From contig JBKCUK010000008.1 of assembly GCA_046318415.1 (NCBI GenBank), forward strand, positions 1-64,000: 64,000 nt of DNA. Direction: 5' to 3'. Made by a program: the position numbers and the translations under genes. Of this stretch, positions 49,666-58,301 are shown piece after piece. The notes beneath the pieces are model-generated. The model saw only the letters and a program-made list of their open reading frames with translations. It was not told where the DNA came from and did no database searches. The stretch is from JBKCUK01 sp046318415 (lineage in GTDB: Bacteria > Pseudomonadota > Alphaproteobacteria > Caedimonadales > Caedimonadaceae). How positions within the stretch are numbered: position 1 is the first letter of the stretch; the number at the start of each line of letters is the position of its first letter.

Positions 49666-51201
49666 TTATTCTGACTTTTCAGCTTCGCGTTGCTTCAGCA
49701 AAGCGGTGTAACGCTTGCCAAGTGCGCCAACAGCCATGGCCCATGCACCCACGCACACGGCAACAACGCCGCCCAGGTATGGCGCAATGGTCATAATGTC
49801 ACCGGCTGTCGCGATCAGCAGACCCTGCTGAACATAACCACCGCCAGCCTTACCAAGGCGACCACCGATCACGTCGACAGCAGCCTTACCCTTGACCTTC
49901 AGTTCTTGATCAAGCGGAATGTAAGCCATTTCCTTGGTGGGGTCGAACATGGAGTATTTCGTACCCTTAGCGAGGATATTCTGGGCTGCACCCACATAAG
50001 CTGCGGCTAAAGTCGTGGAAATACCGAACACAGCAACCATCGGTGTCATAGCATCCTTCATGAATACGAAGGCGAAGAACAGACCACCCGTTGTGATCAG
50101 GATGATCGGGGTAACGATTGCACCGGTGAACCAACCAAACTTACGCACAACGCCCTTGGTGAACATGATCAAAAGCATGGTGACGATACCGGTTGCACGG
50201 GAGAATTGACCCATGAAACGGCCATAGTCGTTGGCATCTGGGAAGGCTTGCTTCAACTGGTCTTTCCACACCACCTCGATGAGGTTAATGGACAAACCAT
50301 AGGACAGCACCAGGATGGCAATGTAGCCAATGTAAGGCGAGGTGAGGATGAGCTTGAAGCTGTCGATAACACCCAGCTTTGGCTTATCTTTCTTTTCTTT
50401 CTTCGCCTTAGGCGCAGCAGCATCATAATAACGTGGGTCAGTCAGAATGCTGCTATTCATCCACCAATAGAGCGCGATTGAAGCCACACCTGCCAACACA
50501 ACAGAACCCATCATGTAGTTCAAAGAGTAACCCCATGCATCGACTTCTGGAGGCAGCTTATCTTTAACGTCAGAGAAGTACTCAACGACGGTACCAGAGA
50601 CGATCAAAGCAGCGTTTGCAATCAGACCGAACATGGCATAGAAGCGCTTGGCTTCTTCCGTGCGGGTGACTTCGTTGGCGAACTGCCAGAACAGCAGCGA
50701 GACCATAACGGAGCCCCAAAGCTCGGCCAGGATGTAGAAGATCGAGTAGGTCCATGTACCATAAATGGGGAAAATCCACTTAAAGTTTGGATAAGCTGCC
50801 TGCAGGCCTTGAATGGCTTCGCTGGTTGGGTGAATCAGCTCACGGTTTGGGTACATGATGTACGCAAAAGAAGCAAAGAATGCCAAGAACACCAAAACGA
50901 TACCGTAGAACAGATTCTCACGCTTCACCACGTTAGAGAGCTTGGTGTAAAGCAGCACGAACAAAATCGCGGATGGCATCACACCCCAACCCTTCAGGAA
51001 GCTGAGTACGCCAGCGCCAGAGTTCGGTGCGGTCATGACCAGCACGTCTTTGACGTCGCGAAGGATGGTGTAGTTAAAGAGAATACAGAACATAATGAAA
51101 CCCATGGGCAGAAATTTCTTCAGCTCATGGTTGTAAATCGGCCAAAGCGCGGCACGAACTTTGCCGAACTCAGCCTGTTGACTGACGTTTTGACTAGACA
51201 T
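49666..51201 (-). CDS. tlc: ATP/ADP translocase (nucleotide transporter)
   Basis: The 511-residue protein is a non-mitochondrial ADP/ATP exchanger (AAA family, Tlc/Npt1) of the inner membrane. It swaps bacterial ADP for host ATP. Family segments include FILFNY-like FCILFNYTILRDVKDVLVMT at the N-terminus, WTYSIFYILAELWGSVMVSL, FWQFANEVT, SINLIEVVWKDQLKQ and FDPTKEMAYIPLDQELKVKG. About 12 membrane segments are present. It is widespread in Rickettsiales, Chlamydiae and Holosporales-type symbionts and marks an energy-dependent intracellular lifestyle. The leader has two hairpins. The gene is single and intact. Confidence 0.95.
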   Translation of the reverse strand: MSSQNVSQQAEFGKVRAALWPIYNHELKKFLPMGFIMFCILFNYTILRDVKDVLVMTAPNSGAGVLSFLKGWGVMPSAILFVLLYTKLSNVVKRENLFYGIVLVFLAFFASFAYIMYPNRELIHPTSEAIQGLQAAYPNFKWIFPIYGTWTYSIFYILAELWGSVMVSLLFWQFANEVTRTEEAKRFYAMFGLIANAALIVSGTVVEYFSDVKDKLPPEVDAWGYSLNYMMGSVVLAGVASIALYWWMNSSILTDPRYYDAAAPKAKKEKKDKPKLGVIDSFKLILTSPYIGYIAILVLSYGLSINLIEVVWKDQLKQAFPDANDYGRFMGQFSRATGIVTMLLIMFTKGVVRKFGWFTGAIVTPIILITTGGLFFAFVFMKDAMTPMVAVFGISTTLAAAYVGAAQNILAKGTKYSMFDPTKEMAYIPLDQELKVKGKAAVDVIGGRLGKAGGGYVQQGLLIATAGDIMTIAPYLGGVVAVCVGAWAMAVGALGKRYTALLKQREAEKSE

Positions 51202-51793
51202 TCGTCTTTCCTTGAGTTGTTTTCAACACGCGAAATGAACCAACAGTGCCGATTGTTCGGCATTGATGGCTCATTTATGGTTAACCCTCCCTGAGGGTAA
51301 CAGCTTATGACCGCGTCCCTCAGAAAGCGCTTGGTGATCAATGTTTAAACCAGACCGCCAAGCATTAAAACACGCGGGTAAAATGTATCGACGTTTAGGT
51401 GAAAAGTACACCCTTTTTTTGATGCTTTGGGTGTCTTATTCAGAAAATAAAGGCTTCTTTTTTTATCAATGATTTTTGATCATTCGGTCGATTACACGCA
51501 AAAAGAACATAAAAAAAACAATCAATTGGATTTATTTGAAAAATATCTTGTAACGACATGCTTTTCTTTTTGCAACATGACGAAATCTAAGCTGTTGATA
51601 AATTATACAAAGCATGGCGTTTTATTGGAAACGCTGATGCCACCACAATAAATCACTTTGTAAGGAAGGTGAGCGGTATGAACGCCTTCAATAGATAAAC
51701 TAAAATCTTGTCTGGTGTTGCTCAAATGACACGCGCCACTTGGGGCGCGCCGGAATTTTGTGTCGATTCCTCTCTGAGGTCGCCCTTAGCCCC
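51202..51793. other. Intergenic region, 592 bp, AT-rich leader and spacer
   Basis: Most of this stretch is AT-rich with no supported gene. The part nearest tlc carries two hairpins (listed separately). A GC-rich inverted repeat at 51731-51753 next to the ctrA stop may end ctrA transcription but has no U-tract. Confidence 0.5.
51247..51301 (-). promoter_or_regulatory. Two hairpins in the tlc leader
   Basis: Hairpin A is TGCCGA-TTGT-TCGGCA (51247-51262, 6 bp, extendable to 8). Hairpin B is GTTAACCCTC with GAGGGTAAC (51280-51301, one bulged A). They lie 46 and 79 bp before the tlc start and may be a structured leader or an operator palindrome; which is unknown. Confidence 0.45.
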
Positions 51794-52543
51794 TTAAGAA
51801 GCTTGGGCTGCCTTTTTCATGCTAAAAGCAGGTCTTTCAGGCATGTCAGCATAGCTATCGTTTTCTGCTGTGGGTTCACGCAAAACGTAACCTCGGCCCC
51901 AAACGGTCTCGATGTAATTTTCACCGTCCAAGTAGGCAGCCAACTTTTTACGGAGTTTGCAAACAAACACATCGATGATCTTAAATTCAGGTTCTTCCAT
52001 GCCGCCGTACAGGTGGTTCAAGAAAACCTCCTTGGACAAGGTGGCGCCTTTGCGAATGGCCAAAAGCTCAAGAATCGAGTACTCACGACCGGTCAGTTTC
52101 ACATTTTTGCCATTGGCGCGCACTGTCTTGCTGTTAAGATCAACATGGAGTTTACCCACCTCAATGTGCGAATTAGCGTGACCCTTGGCGCGACGAATAA
52201 TGGCGCGCACACGGGCAACCAATTCGTCTTTGTTGAAGGGCTTTGTCAAATAATCATCTGCGCCAAATCCAAGGCCGCGGGTTTTGTCGCCAATGTCGGA
52301 AAGTCCAGAGAGGATGAGGACAGGTGTGTTGACGTGAACGGCACGCAGACGGCGTAAAATCTCATATCCATCCACATCCGGCAGCATCAGGTCAAGAATG
52401 AGGAGGTCATAATCATAGTGGCGGGCAATTTCAAGGCCGTCTTCGCCACTGTCCGTAGCATCACACACAAAACCTTCTGCCTTTAGCGCCACTTGTATTG
52501 TTTTTGTGGTGGCTTGATCATCTTCGATCAGTAAGACGCGCAT
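51794..52543 (-). CDS. ctrA: Cell cycle response regulator CtrA
   Basis: The 249-residue OmpR-family regulator has a receiver domain (MRVLLIEDDQATTKTIQ; phospho-acceptor Asp51 in LLILDLMLPD; KPFNKDEL) and a C-terminal winged helix. It shows the CtrA-specific stretch KEVFLNHLYGGMEEPEFKII and VFVCKLRKKLAAY, ending ETVWGRGYVLREP. CtrA controls cell-cycle and division genes in alphaproteobacteria through TTAA-N7-TTAA sites. No convincing pair of half-sites was found nearby. The kinase CckA and ChpT are not in the window. Confidence 0.94.
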   Translation of the reverse strand: MRVLLIEDDQATTKTIQVALKAEGFVCDATDSGEDGLEIARHYDYDLLILDLMLPDVDGYEILRRLRAVHVNTPVLILSGLSDIGDKTRGLGFGADDYLTKPFNKDELVARVRAIIRRAKGHANSHIEVGKLHVDLNSKTVRANGKNVKLTGREYSILELLAIRKGATLSKEVFLNHLYGGMEEPEFKIIDVFVCKLRKKLAAYLDGENYIETVWGRGYVLREPTAENDSYADMPERPAFSMKKAAQAS

Positions 52544-52914
52544 ATCTCTCTCCCTGTCATTTTAATTTTATTGGCGTCGTAGTGTCTATTTTAAACACAT
52601 TCTTAGCTTCTCGTTAAGAAAAATTACGAAATGCTATAAGATATTGTATTTAATAAAAAAAAGTGAATGTAGCACTGAATCAGCGCTCTATGGCTTTGTC
52701 CTAATCTGCGCGTAGGCGATGGTTTTTCCAGAAGAAGCTGTATTATCCATGTGTCTGACTTAAAAAGACAGCTGAGGGGATGATGTGCGCTGTAATTTCT
52801 AACTCGCTGAAAACAAAAAAATAAAAAGTAACGAATTGTCAATAATTATCCCCCAAGATCGTTTGTTTGTGGTATTATTTAAGTGGGGGGAAGTAAAAAC
52901 AAACGGAGGCGACC
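52544..52914. other. Intergenic region, 371 bp, no supported gene
   Basis: This AT-rich region lies between ctrA and the small membrane protein gene. A TATTAT at 52873-52878 may be a -10 for the latter, but no matching -35 is visible. No RNA gene or repeat was seen. Confidence 0.5.
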
Positions 52915-53115
52915 ATGAAAGTCTTGGATACCGTTAAATTCTTAGCATTGATTTTGGTGATTGTGGGTGCGGTCAACTGGGGTCTTGTTGGACTACTCCA
53001 TTTGGACCTGGTGAAGGTTCTGTTCGGTGAGACAGTACTGACGAAACTGGTTTATATCCTTGTGGGTGTATCGGGTGTGCTGTTACTGCCATTGTTGAAG
53101 GACATCAAAAAGTAA
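52915..53115 (+). CDS. DUF378 family small membrane protein
   Basis: The 66-residue protein has two membrane segments (FLALILVIVGAVNWGLVGLL and LVYILVGVSGVLLLPLL) with the NWGLVGL motif characteristic of DUF378 (YuzA-like). Its function is unknown. A GGAGGCGACC site precedes the ATG. It is a monocistronic unit with a strong terminator. Confidence 0.9.
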   Translation: MKVLDTVKFLALILVIVGAVNWGLVGLLHLDLVKVLFGETVLTKLVYILVGVSGVLLLPLLKDIKK

Positions 53116-53141
53116 CGCCCGAACAATCAAATAAAAATTGT

Positions 53142-53168
53142 AGGGGGCGGTTCTTAACCGCCCCCTTT
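53142..53168. terminator. Strong shared terminator
   Basis: A perfect 11-bp stem (53142-53152 with 53156-53166, 3-nt loop) lies between the convergent DUF378 gene and the exported ELM1-like gene, with T runs on both strands. Confidence 0.88.
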
Positions 53169-53204
53169 AATGTGTGGAGTTTCCTGAGTTCTGGTCAACG
53201 CCGC

Positions 53205-54455
53205 CTAGGGCAATAAAGCCCTAGCACACGCCTCCGCCGCAGAAGTGCGGGTTGCGTTCTCCCCCATCAAGCGTAGCGTGGCCAGAAGTTCAGGGTTCTT
53301 TTTTTCAAGGTCTTCCTCAAGGGTTTTAACATTTATGGGCTGCAAATCTTGACTCAGCAGCTGATCAACGCGACCCAGGAAAAACTCGCCGGATACATGG
53401 GCTTCGTGGGCAGCATTCATGGCACCATTCATATATACCGTGACCTTATGGGCGGGGTTCCCAGACCCTTGTTCGGCACCTTTCAGAACATCGATGACCT
53501 CAGATACACTTGATGTTGATTCTGCGGGAACCAGGATCTCGGCATGAGCGGTGGACAGAAGAGCGCCCAGGATTTGATCCATTTCATTGGTGGTTTTGCC
53601 AAATTGAAAGTCAAAAAGCATCACATCTCGGGGTGGAATGTTGGTGGCGCGCAATTCATCCATGAATGCTTGTGTCACCAAATCCACGGTGCCTTCGCGA
53701 TGGGCTGTTTTAATCTCTTGTTTTTGGGCGTCGTGCTTTCCGGTTCGGGGCCCGTTGGTCACTAAAATGTAACGACCATTGGCCTGATGGGCCACGTACC
53801 TTGCAAGGGTTCTAGCATTGTCGACGGTGAAGAGCTGTTGAACATTCTGCTCATTGGGAGCGTCACCCCCGAGAATCACGGCGAGATAAGCGTTCTTTTG
53901 AGGAATATTCGCCTTATTTTCAGTAAAAGCCAGCTTTGCACTTTGGGCACTTCGGCCATGGGCCACGCCTATGGTTTGAACGAGTTGTGTGCGACTTCCC
54001 TTGATCTCGTCTGTAAAATTGCCGACGGTGTGAAAGGGAAGAGCAATCCGATCCACTTTACCAATCAGGCGGGGATGGAGCTTTGTCTTCATGTGAGAGG
54101 CATGCAGTGTCTTGACCTCCTTTGGTAAGTTGGCCTGAGCTAATGTCTCGATGGTTTTTTCGCCAACGGCGATGAGTGCTAGCTGTTGCGTGGAGGAGCG
54201 GGCGGCGTTGTGCACGCGTTGCTGAAGTTCTTGGACGCCCAATTCAGCATCGATCATGATCTGCTCAGGTTTAATCCCGGTCTTTTGTTCGTAGAGGTCC
54301 CCGTAGGCCTGCGCGATGGCTTTCGCGACAGTATCATCGCCTTTTTGAGCACTATCGCGAAGTAAAATCACCGTCGGACTGGCCCACGCACAGTTCATGG
54401 CGACGGCAACAAGACCTAAACTAAATGCGCTGAGTTTTTTTATGGCAGAATGCAT
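53205..54455 (-). CDS. Exported protein with ELM1 (DUF1022)-like segment
   Basis: The 416-residue product starts with a signal peptide (LGLVAVAMNCAWA). A central segment (AYLAVILGGDAPNEQ, FTVDNARTLARYVAHQ, GRYILVTNGPRTGKHDAQ) resembles the ELM1/DUF1022 GT-B-like fold, which contains IGG and SRRTP-like loops. Intracellular ELM1 relatives normally lack a signal peptide. The C-terminal part (EILVPAESTSSVSEVIDVL; then acidic helices) is compatible with a GT-B second domain. Substrate and role are unknown. The ATG follows GGAGCAC. Confidence 0.5.
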   Translation of the reverse strand: MHSAIKKLSAFSLGLVAVAMNCAWASPTVILLRDSAQKGDDTVAKAIAQAYGDLYEQKTGIKPEQIMIDAELGVQELQQRVHNAARSSTQQLALIAVGEKTIETLAQANLPKEVKTLHASHMKTKLHPRLIGKVDRIALPFHTVGNFTDEIKGSRTQLVQTIGVAHGRSAQSAKLAFTENKANIPQKNAYLAVILGGDAPNEQNVQQLFTVDNARTLARYVAHQANGRYILVTNGPRTGKHDAQKQEIKTAHREGTVDLVTQAFMDELRATNIPPRDVMLFDFQFGKTTNEMDQILGALLSTAHAEILVPAESTSSVSEVIDVLKGAEQGSGNPAHKVTVYMNGAMNAAHEAHVSGEFFLGRVDQLLSQDLQPINVKTLEEDLEKKNPELLATLRLMGENATRTSAAEACARALLP

Positions 54456-54663
54456 GATGTGCTCCTCAATTCATACAAGACGCTTTGTTCTAGCACAGGT
54501 GGTTTAATGAAATACAAGGATTTTATGTGTCGTTTGTAAAATAATCAGTGAGGGATGAACAAGAAATTCAGTCATTACTTTCGATGCGCGATTTTATAAC
54601 GGCGATCCATGACCCTCTCTTGACTAACACTTGTATGAATCCGAATGAGCCAACTATAGGGCG

Positions 54664-55398
54664 TTAGGAATTTGGGTTGGCTGCAGAAAATGCCTCAGCA
54701 AAAGATGTCATCCTTTCCATGTGCGGTGGCACGGGAGCCTCAACCATCACTGGAGGCTTGTTTTTGTAGAGCGGGATTGAAACACGCTTGGCCACTAAAT
54801 GGAGCATGGAACCCGGTTCTTTTGGATCATGAGGTCTGCCATAGACCGGGTCACCCAAAATAGGCCAGCCCATGGCGGCCGTGTGCACCCGAAGTTGGTG
54901 GGTGCGTCCCGTGCGTGGAATCAATTCGACCAGAGAGAATCCCTCGTGCTGGGCCAGCAATCGATAATCTGTGCGGGCGTTGAGTCCCTTTTCTGGTTGT
55001 TCGCAGACTTTCATGCGCCAGTGATAGGATTTGCTTGATTGGCGCTCCAGTGCCAGGTCAATGGTCCCGGAGGTCTCTTGGGGGCTTCCCTCCACAATGG
55101 CCCAATAGACCTTTTCAATCAGGTGATCCTGTTTGAAAAGCTGACCCAGGAGCCTCAGGGCCTGGGCATGCCGGCCCAAAACAAGGCAGCCAGACGTGTC
55201 CTTATCTAAACGATGGGCCAGCTGTGGCTTATGGGGAAGGCCAAAGCGCAGCTGCTCAAGCCAGGGTTCTAAATTGGGCGCGGGGCCTCGACCAGGGTGG
55301 ACTGCGACACCCGCTGGCTTGTTCAAGACAAGAATCATGGCATCGCGATAAAGGAGAAACGCCTCCGGATCCAAGCGTTCAAAGTCGTCTTGTGTCAT
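54664..55398 (-). CDS. RluA-family pseudouridine synthase
   Basis: The 244-residue protein converts uridine to pseudouridine in rRNA or tRNA. It has the catalytic signature HRLDKDTSGCLVL (Asp of HRLDK), NKPAGVAVHPGRG, and the C-terminal IPRTGRTHQLRVHTAAMGWPI motif. The N-terminal S4 domain of RluC/RluD is absent. Its start overlaps the atpF stop by 4 bp (ATGA), so it is translated with the F0 operon. Confidence 0.92.
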   Translation of the reverse strand: MTQDDFERLDPEAFLLYRDAMILVLNKPAGVAVHPGRGPAPNLEPWLEQLRFGLPHKPQLAHRLDKDTSGCLVLGRHAQALRLLGQLFKQDHLIEKVYWAIVEGSPQETSGTIDLALERQSSKSYHWRMKVCEQPEKGLNARTDYRLLAQHEGFSLVELIPRTGRTHQLRVHTAAMGWPILGDPVYGRPHDPKEPGSMLHLVAKRVSIPLYKNKPPVMVEAPVPPHMERMTSFAEAFSAANPNS

Positions 55399-55892
55399 TG
55401 TCGGGCTGACGTCACTGTCATATGCTCAAGGGTTTGGGTGGCCAGGCGCGTCAATTCTTGATGGTGTGTGGAATTGATGGAGGACTCAAGAAGCTTTTCT
55501 GCGGCTTGTAATGCCACCTTAAATGAGCGACGGCGAACCTCTTTCAGCGCTGCTTGCTCTGCGCGATGAATGCGATCGAGCATCAGTTGCTCCTCTTTAC
55601 TCAAGAAGCGCTTGATTTCTTCCTGGGCTTCTTGACGTAAGCGCTCGGCTTCTTGCTGGCTGTGTTGTAAAATTTCTTGCGCCAGGTGCTTCGCTTTGCC
55701 TTGGGCCTCTCTTGCCTGCATCAGCAATGTTTGAGCCTCCACATACGCTTGGGAAGCGCGCTCAATATCTTGCTCTACCTTTTTGATGTGGTTATCAAGG
55801 GCGGGAAGGGCATGGCGCCGAAACGGTTTTGCAACCAGCATCAAAAACAGTAAAAAGGCGACCAGGGTCCAAAAACTGGGATCATCGACCAT
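55395..55892 (-). CDS. atpF: ATP synthase F0 subunit b
   Basis: The 165-residue protein has one N-terminal membrane segment (FWTLVAFLLFLMLVA) followed by a long charged helix, the peripheral stalk b subunit. The ATG at 55892 follows GAGGAAGCGG and overlaps the b' gene by 11 bp. It is the second of a b'/b pair, which assemble as a heterodimer in alphaproteobacteria and plastids. Confidence 0.9.
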   Translation of the reverse strand: MVDDPSFWTLVAFLLFLMLVAKPFRRHALPALDNHIKKVEQDIERASQAYVEAQTLLMQAREAQGKAKHLAQEILQHSQQEAERLRQEAQEEIKRFLSKEEQLMLDRIHRAEQAALKEVRRRSFKVALQAAEKLLESSINSTHHQELTRLATQTLEHMTVTSARQ

Positions 55893-56382
55893 TATTCCGC
55901 TTCCTCTCCATGGCGCCGCGCACAAAGGTGGCGATATCCTTTTGATCAATTCCGGGCAGAATTTTTTCAATGACTTCGTGGGTAATGGCTTCAGCAACCT
56001 CCTGAACGCTTCCCATGGCGGCCGCCTTTCGCTCGGTAATGAGCACATCGGCATGACGCATGCGTTCTTTAAAGCGCTGCATGGATTCGCTTTTCTTTTT
56101 GCTCAGTTCGATGGCCACCTGACGCGATATCTCGCTTGATTGTCTGTTAGCAGTCTCACGGGCCTCGGCAAGAAGTTGCTCGGATACACGATGAAGCTCC
56201 TCTGCCTCTTTGCGAAGAGCCTCGGCTTCAGAAAAAGTCCCCTCAATGTGCTGCCACCGTGTGTCCAAAATCCTCGACATCCGTGGCAAATAGATGCCGA
56301 CCGAACCGATCAATAGGACAATAAAACACAAGCCGAGCCAAAATAGCTGTGAGGCGTAGGTGGCAACGTCAAGTTGAGGCAT
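55882..56382 (-). CDS. ATP synthase F0 subunit b'
   Basis: The 166-residue protein starts MPQLDVATYASQLFWLGLCF, with a membrane segment then the IYLPRMSRILDTR segment typical of b' and a long amphipathic helix. Together with atpF it forms the stator stalk. It lies 21 bp after atpE. Usual symbol atpF' or atpG; no symbol assigned here because naming differs. Confidence 0.9.
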   Translation of the reverse strand: MPQLDVATYASQLFWLGLCFIVLLIGSVGIYLPRMSRILDTRWQHIEGTFSEAEALRKEAEELHRVSEQLLAEARETANRQSSEISRQVAIELSKKKSESMQRFKERMRHADVLITERKAAAMGSVQEVAEAITHEVIEKILPGIDQKDIATFVRGAMERKRNNGR

Positions 56383-56403
56383 GATCGCCGCTTCTTTCCG
56401 TGA

Positions 56404-56628
56404 TTAACTGTTGAGAATCAAGACCGCCACAACGATGGCAAAGATCGCGATCGCTTCGGTCATGGCTGCGCCAAGAAGCCCGATACCAAAAATCTCAGAC
56501 TTTGCCGAGGGATTGCGCGCAATGGAGCTGATCAGATTGGAGAAGATATTGCCCACACCAATACCAACGCCAAGCAACCCAACAACGGCTAAGCCCGCAC
56601 CAATCATCTTTGCAGCAGTTACGTCCAT
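56404..56628 (-). CDS. atpE: ATP synthase F0 subunit c
   Basis: The 74-residue proteolipid has two membrane helices with the polar loop ARNPSAKS and the proton-carrying Glu in the second helix (MTEAIAIFAIVVA). The GxGxG packing motif (GVGIGVGN) is in helix 1. A Na+-type ligand set is not evident, so proton coupling is inferred. Length and motifs are normal. Confidence 0.95.
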   Translation of the reverse strand: MDVTAAKMIGAGLAVVGLLGVGIGVGNIFSNLISSIARNPSAKSEIFGIGLLGAAMTEAIAIFAIVVAVLILNS

Positions 56629-56661
56629 TTTATCCTCCTTTAACCTTCTCTTAAATGGGCC

Positions 56662-57384
56662 TTAATGTAGATGAATTGCATCATGTAAATAGATGCACGT
56701 TAGGACGGTGAATACATAGGCTTGAAGCATGGCCACAAAAAACTCAAAGCCTGTGAAAACAACGTTGAAGGCCAGGGGGGCGATACCCCAAAGGCCAAGG
56801 GAGACCGTAAATCCAGCGAATATCTTTAAAAAAATGTGCCCGGCCATCATATTGGCGAAAAGTCGCACCGAAAGGGTCACGGGCCGTGCCAGATAAGAAA
56901 TAATTTCGATGGGAATCAAAATGGGGGCGACCGCTAAAGGCACACCTGATGGAAAAAAGAGGCTGAAAAATTTGAGTCCATGTCTTACCAGACCGATGAG
57001 GGTCACACTGATAAAAACAAACAGCGCAAGGGCGAACGTCACGATAATATGGCTGGTGAACGTGAACGAGTAGGGCACCATACCCAGCAAGTTGCCGAAA
57101 AGGATGAAGAGAAAAATGGAAAAAACAAAAGGAAAGTACTTCATTCCCTGTTTTCCAGCCGATTCTTGCAGGATGTTGGCGACAAAGCTGTAAAGGGTTT
57201 CAATGGATGCTTGAAGCCGATTGGGAATGATTCGATTGCCGCGTACGCTGAAGTACTGCAAGGTCAAAATCAAAAGGGTGGTCAGGACCATCGCCAGGGA
57301 AGAGTTGGTAAACGATACGTCATACCCAGCGATTTCAATGGGTATTAAGGGCTTGATCGTGAATTGACTCAGTGGGTTCGCCAC
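56662..57384 (-). CDS. atpB: ATP synthase F0 subunit a, GTG start
   Basis: The 240-residue membrane protein starts at a GTG (57384) with GGGGGGAA upstream. It has five membrane segments, including the conserved Arg segment (ARPVTLSVRLFANMMAGHI) and the VFTVLTCIYLHDAIHLH end. It forms the proton half-channels facing the c-ring. It heads the operon atpB-atpE-b'-b-RluA-type. atpI is absent from the window. Confidence 0.94.
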   Translation of the reverse strand: MANPLSQFTIKPLIPIEIAGYDVSFTNSSLAMVLTTLLILTLQYFSVRGNRIIPNRLQASIETLYSFVANILQESAGKQGMKYFPFVFSIFLFILFGNLLGMVPYSFTFTSHIIVTFALALFVFISVTLIGLVRHGLKFFSLFFPSGVPLAVAPILIPIEIISYLARPVTLSVRLFANMMAGHIFLKIFAGFTVSLGLWGIAPLAFNVVFTGFEFFVAMLQAYVFTVLTCIYLHDAIHLH

Positions 57385-57587
57385 GTCATTCCCCCCGATA
57401 ATTGGCGTGATGTCGCATATGCGTACTTTATTTTCTTTTTACCATGGTTATGACATACATCGCATGAATCCTCAAGGGTGCATCATACATTTGTTGTGAT
57501 TTTACAGAATATTAGGCTCACTCGCACGGAGATGTATTTTCAAGGCTTGAAAAAATCTTTTGAATCGTTATAGTCCCATCGTACGGC

Positions 57588-57664
57588 CGGAGCGTAGCGC
57601 AGCCTGGTAGCGCATCACACTGGGGGTGTGGGGGTCGTGGGTTCAAATCCCGCCGCTCCGACCA
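57588..57664 (+). tRNA. tRNA-Pro (anticodon GGG)
   Basis: The plus strand folds as a 77-nt tRNA: CGGAGCG pairs with CGCTCCG, the anticodon loop is CTGGGGG (anticodon GGG), the T-loop is GGGTTCAAATCC, and CCA is encoded at 57662-57664. Confidence 0.93.
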
Positions 57665-57719
57665 TTCTCTCTTCCCACATTCAACATCATAATAGGTTCA
57701 CAATAAACCTGGAGGCCCT

Positions 57720-58037
57720 ATGACCATTGCCTTCGTTTACATTACTGTGGATCGTGCTGACGTCGGTCAGTCCATTGCCCGGTTGCTGCTGCAAGAGCGC
57801 CTTGTTGCGTGCGCCAATCTCATTCCAGGCGCAACCTCTTTCTATTGGTGGCAAGGGCAGATCCAGGAATCGCAGGAACAGATTTTGATCCTGAAAACAC
57901 TGAAAGCAGAGCTCGATGACGTCACACGGCGTATCCGAGAAGTGCATCCCTACGAGTGTCCCTGTATTATCTCGCTCGATGGAGCAAGCGCGCATCCCGA
58001 TTTCATGCATTGGATTGAAAAACAGGTCAAACCTTAA
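57720..58037 (+). CDS. cutA: Divalent-ion tolerance protein CutA
   Basis: The 105-residue protein has the trimeric CutA1 pattern: ARLLLQERLVACANLIPGAT, then YWWQGQIQESQEQILILKT and VHPYECPCIISLDGASAHP, ending FMHWIEKQV. The family forms a stable trimer; its metal role is uncertain. A GGAGG site precedes the ATG. It lies between tRNA genes. Confidence 0.93.
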   Translation: MTIAFVYITVDRADVGQSIARLLLQERLVACANLIPGATSFYWWQGQIQESQEQILILKTLKAELDDVTRRIREVHPYECPCIISLDGASAHPDFMHWIEKQVKP

Positions 58038-58118
58038 GGGTCTTCCGAGTCGTTTTGAAGGTTAAGAGCTCTTGATTGACCTTTGGTTTTGCATTTGCTG
58101 CTGGTGTTTGCGTTGAAG

Positions 58119-58193
58119 TGGTGGGCGCAGGTGGGATTGAACCACCGACCTCTTCGGTGTGAACGAAGCGCTCTCCCCCTGAGCTATGCGCCC
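58119..58193 (-). tRNA. tRNA-Val (anticodon CAC)
   Basis: The minus strand folds as a 75-nt tRNA: GGGCGCA pairs with TGCGCCC, the anticodon stem is CTTCG/CGAAG with loop TTCACAC (anticodon CAC), and CCA is encoded. Confidence 0.94.
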
Positions 58194-58226
58194 TAGAATC
58201 ACTTGGGAAATGAGATAAGTATCAGG

Positions 58227-58301
58227 TGGTGGGCGTAGGTGGGATTGAACCACCGACCCCTACGATGTCAACGTAGTGCTCTCCCGCTGAGCTATACGCC
58301 C
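58227..58301 (-). tRNA. tRNA-Val (anticodon GAC)
   Basis: The minus strand folds as a 75-nt tRNA: GGGCGTA pairs with TACGCCC, the anticodon stem is CTACG/CGTAG with loop TTGACAT (anticodon GAC), and CCA is encoded. It lies 33 bp from the other tRNA-Val and is nearly identical in the T and D arms, indicating a duplicated pair. Confidence 0.95.

Noticed and set aside
51202..52914. CtrA binding sites (TTAA-N7-TTAA) near ctrA or tlc
   Set aside because: Only single half-sites such as TTAACC at 51281 were found, which is expected by chance in AT-rich sequence.
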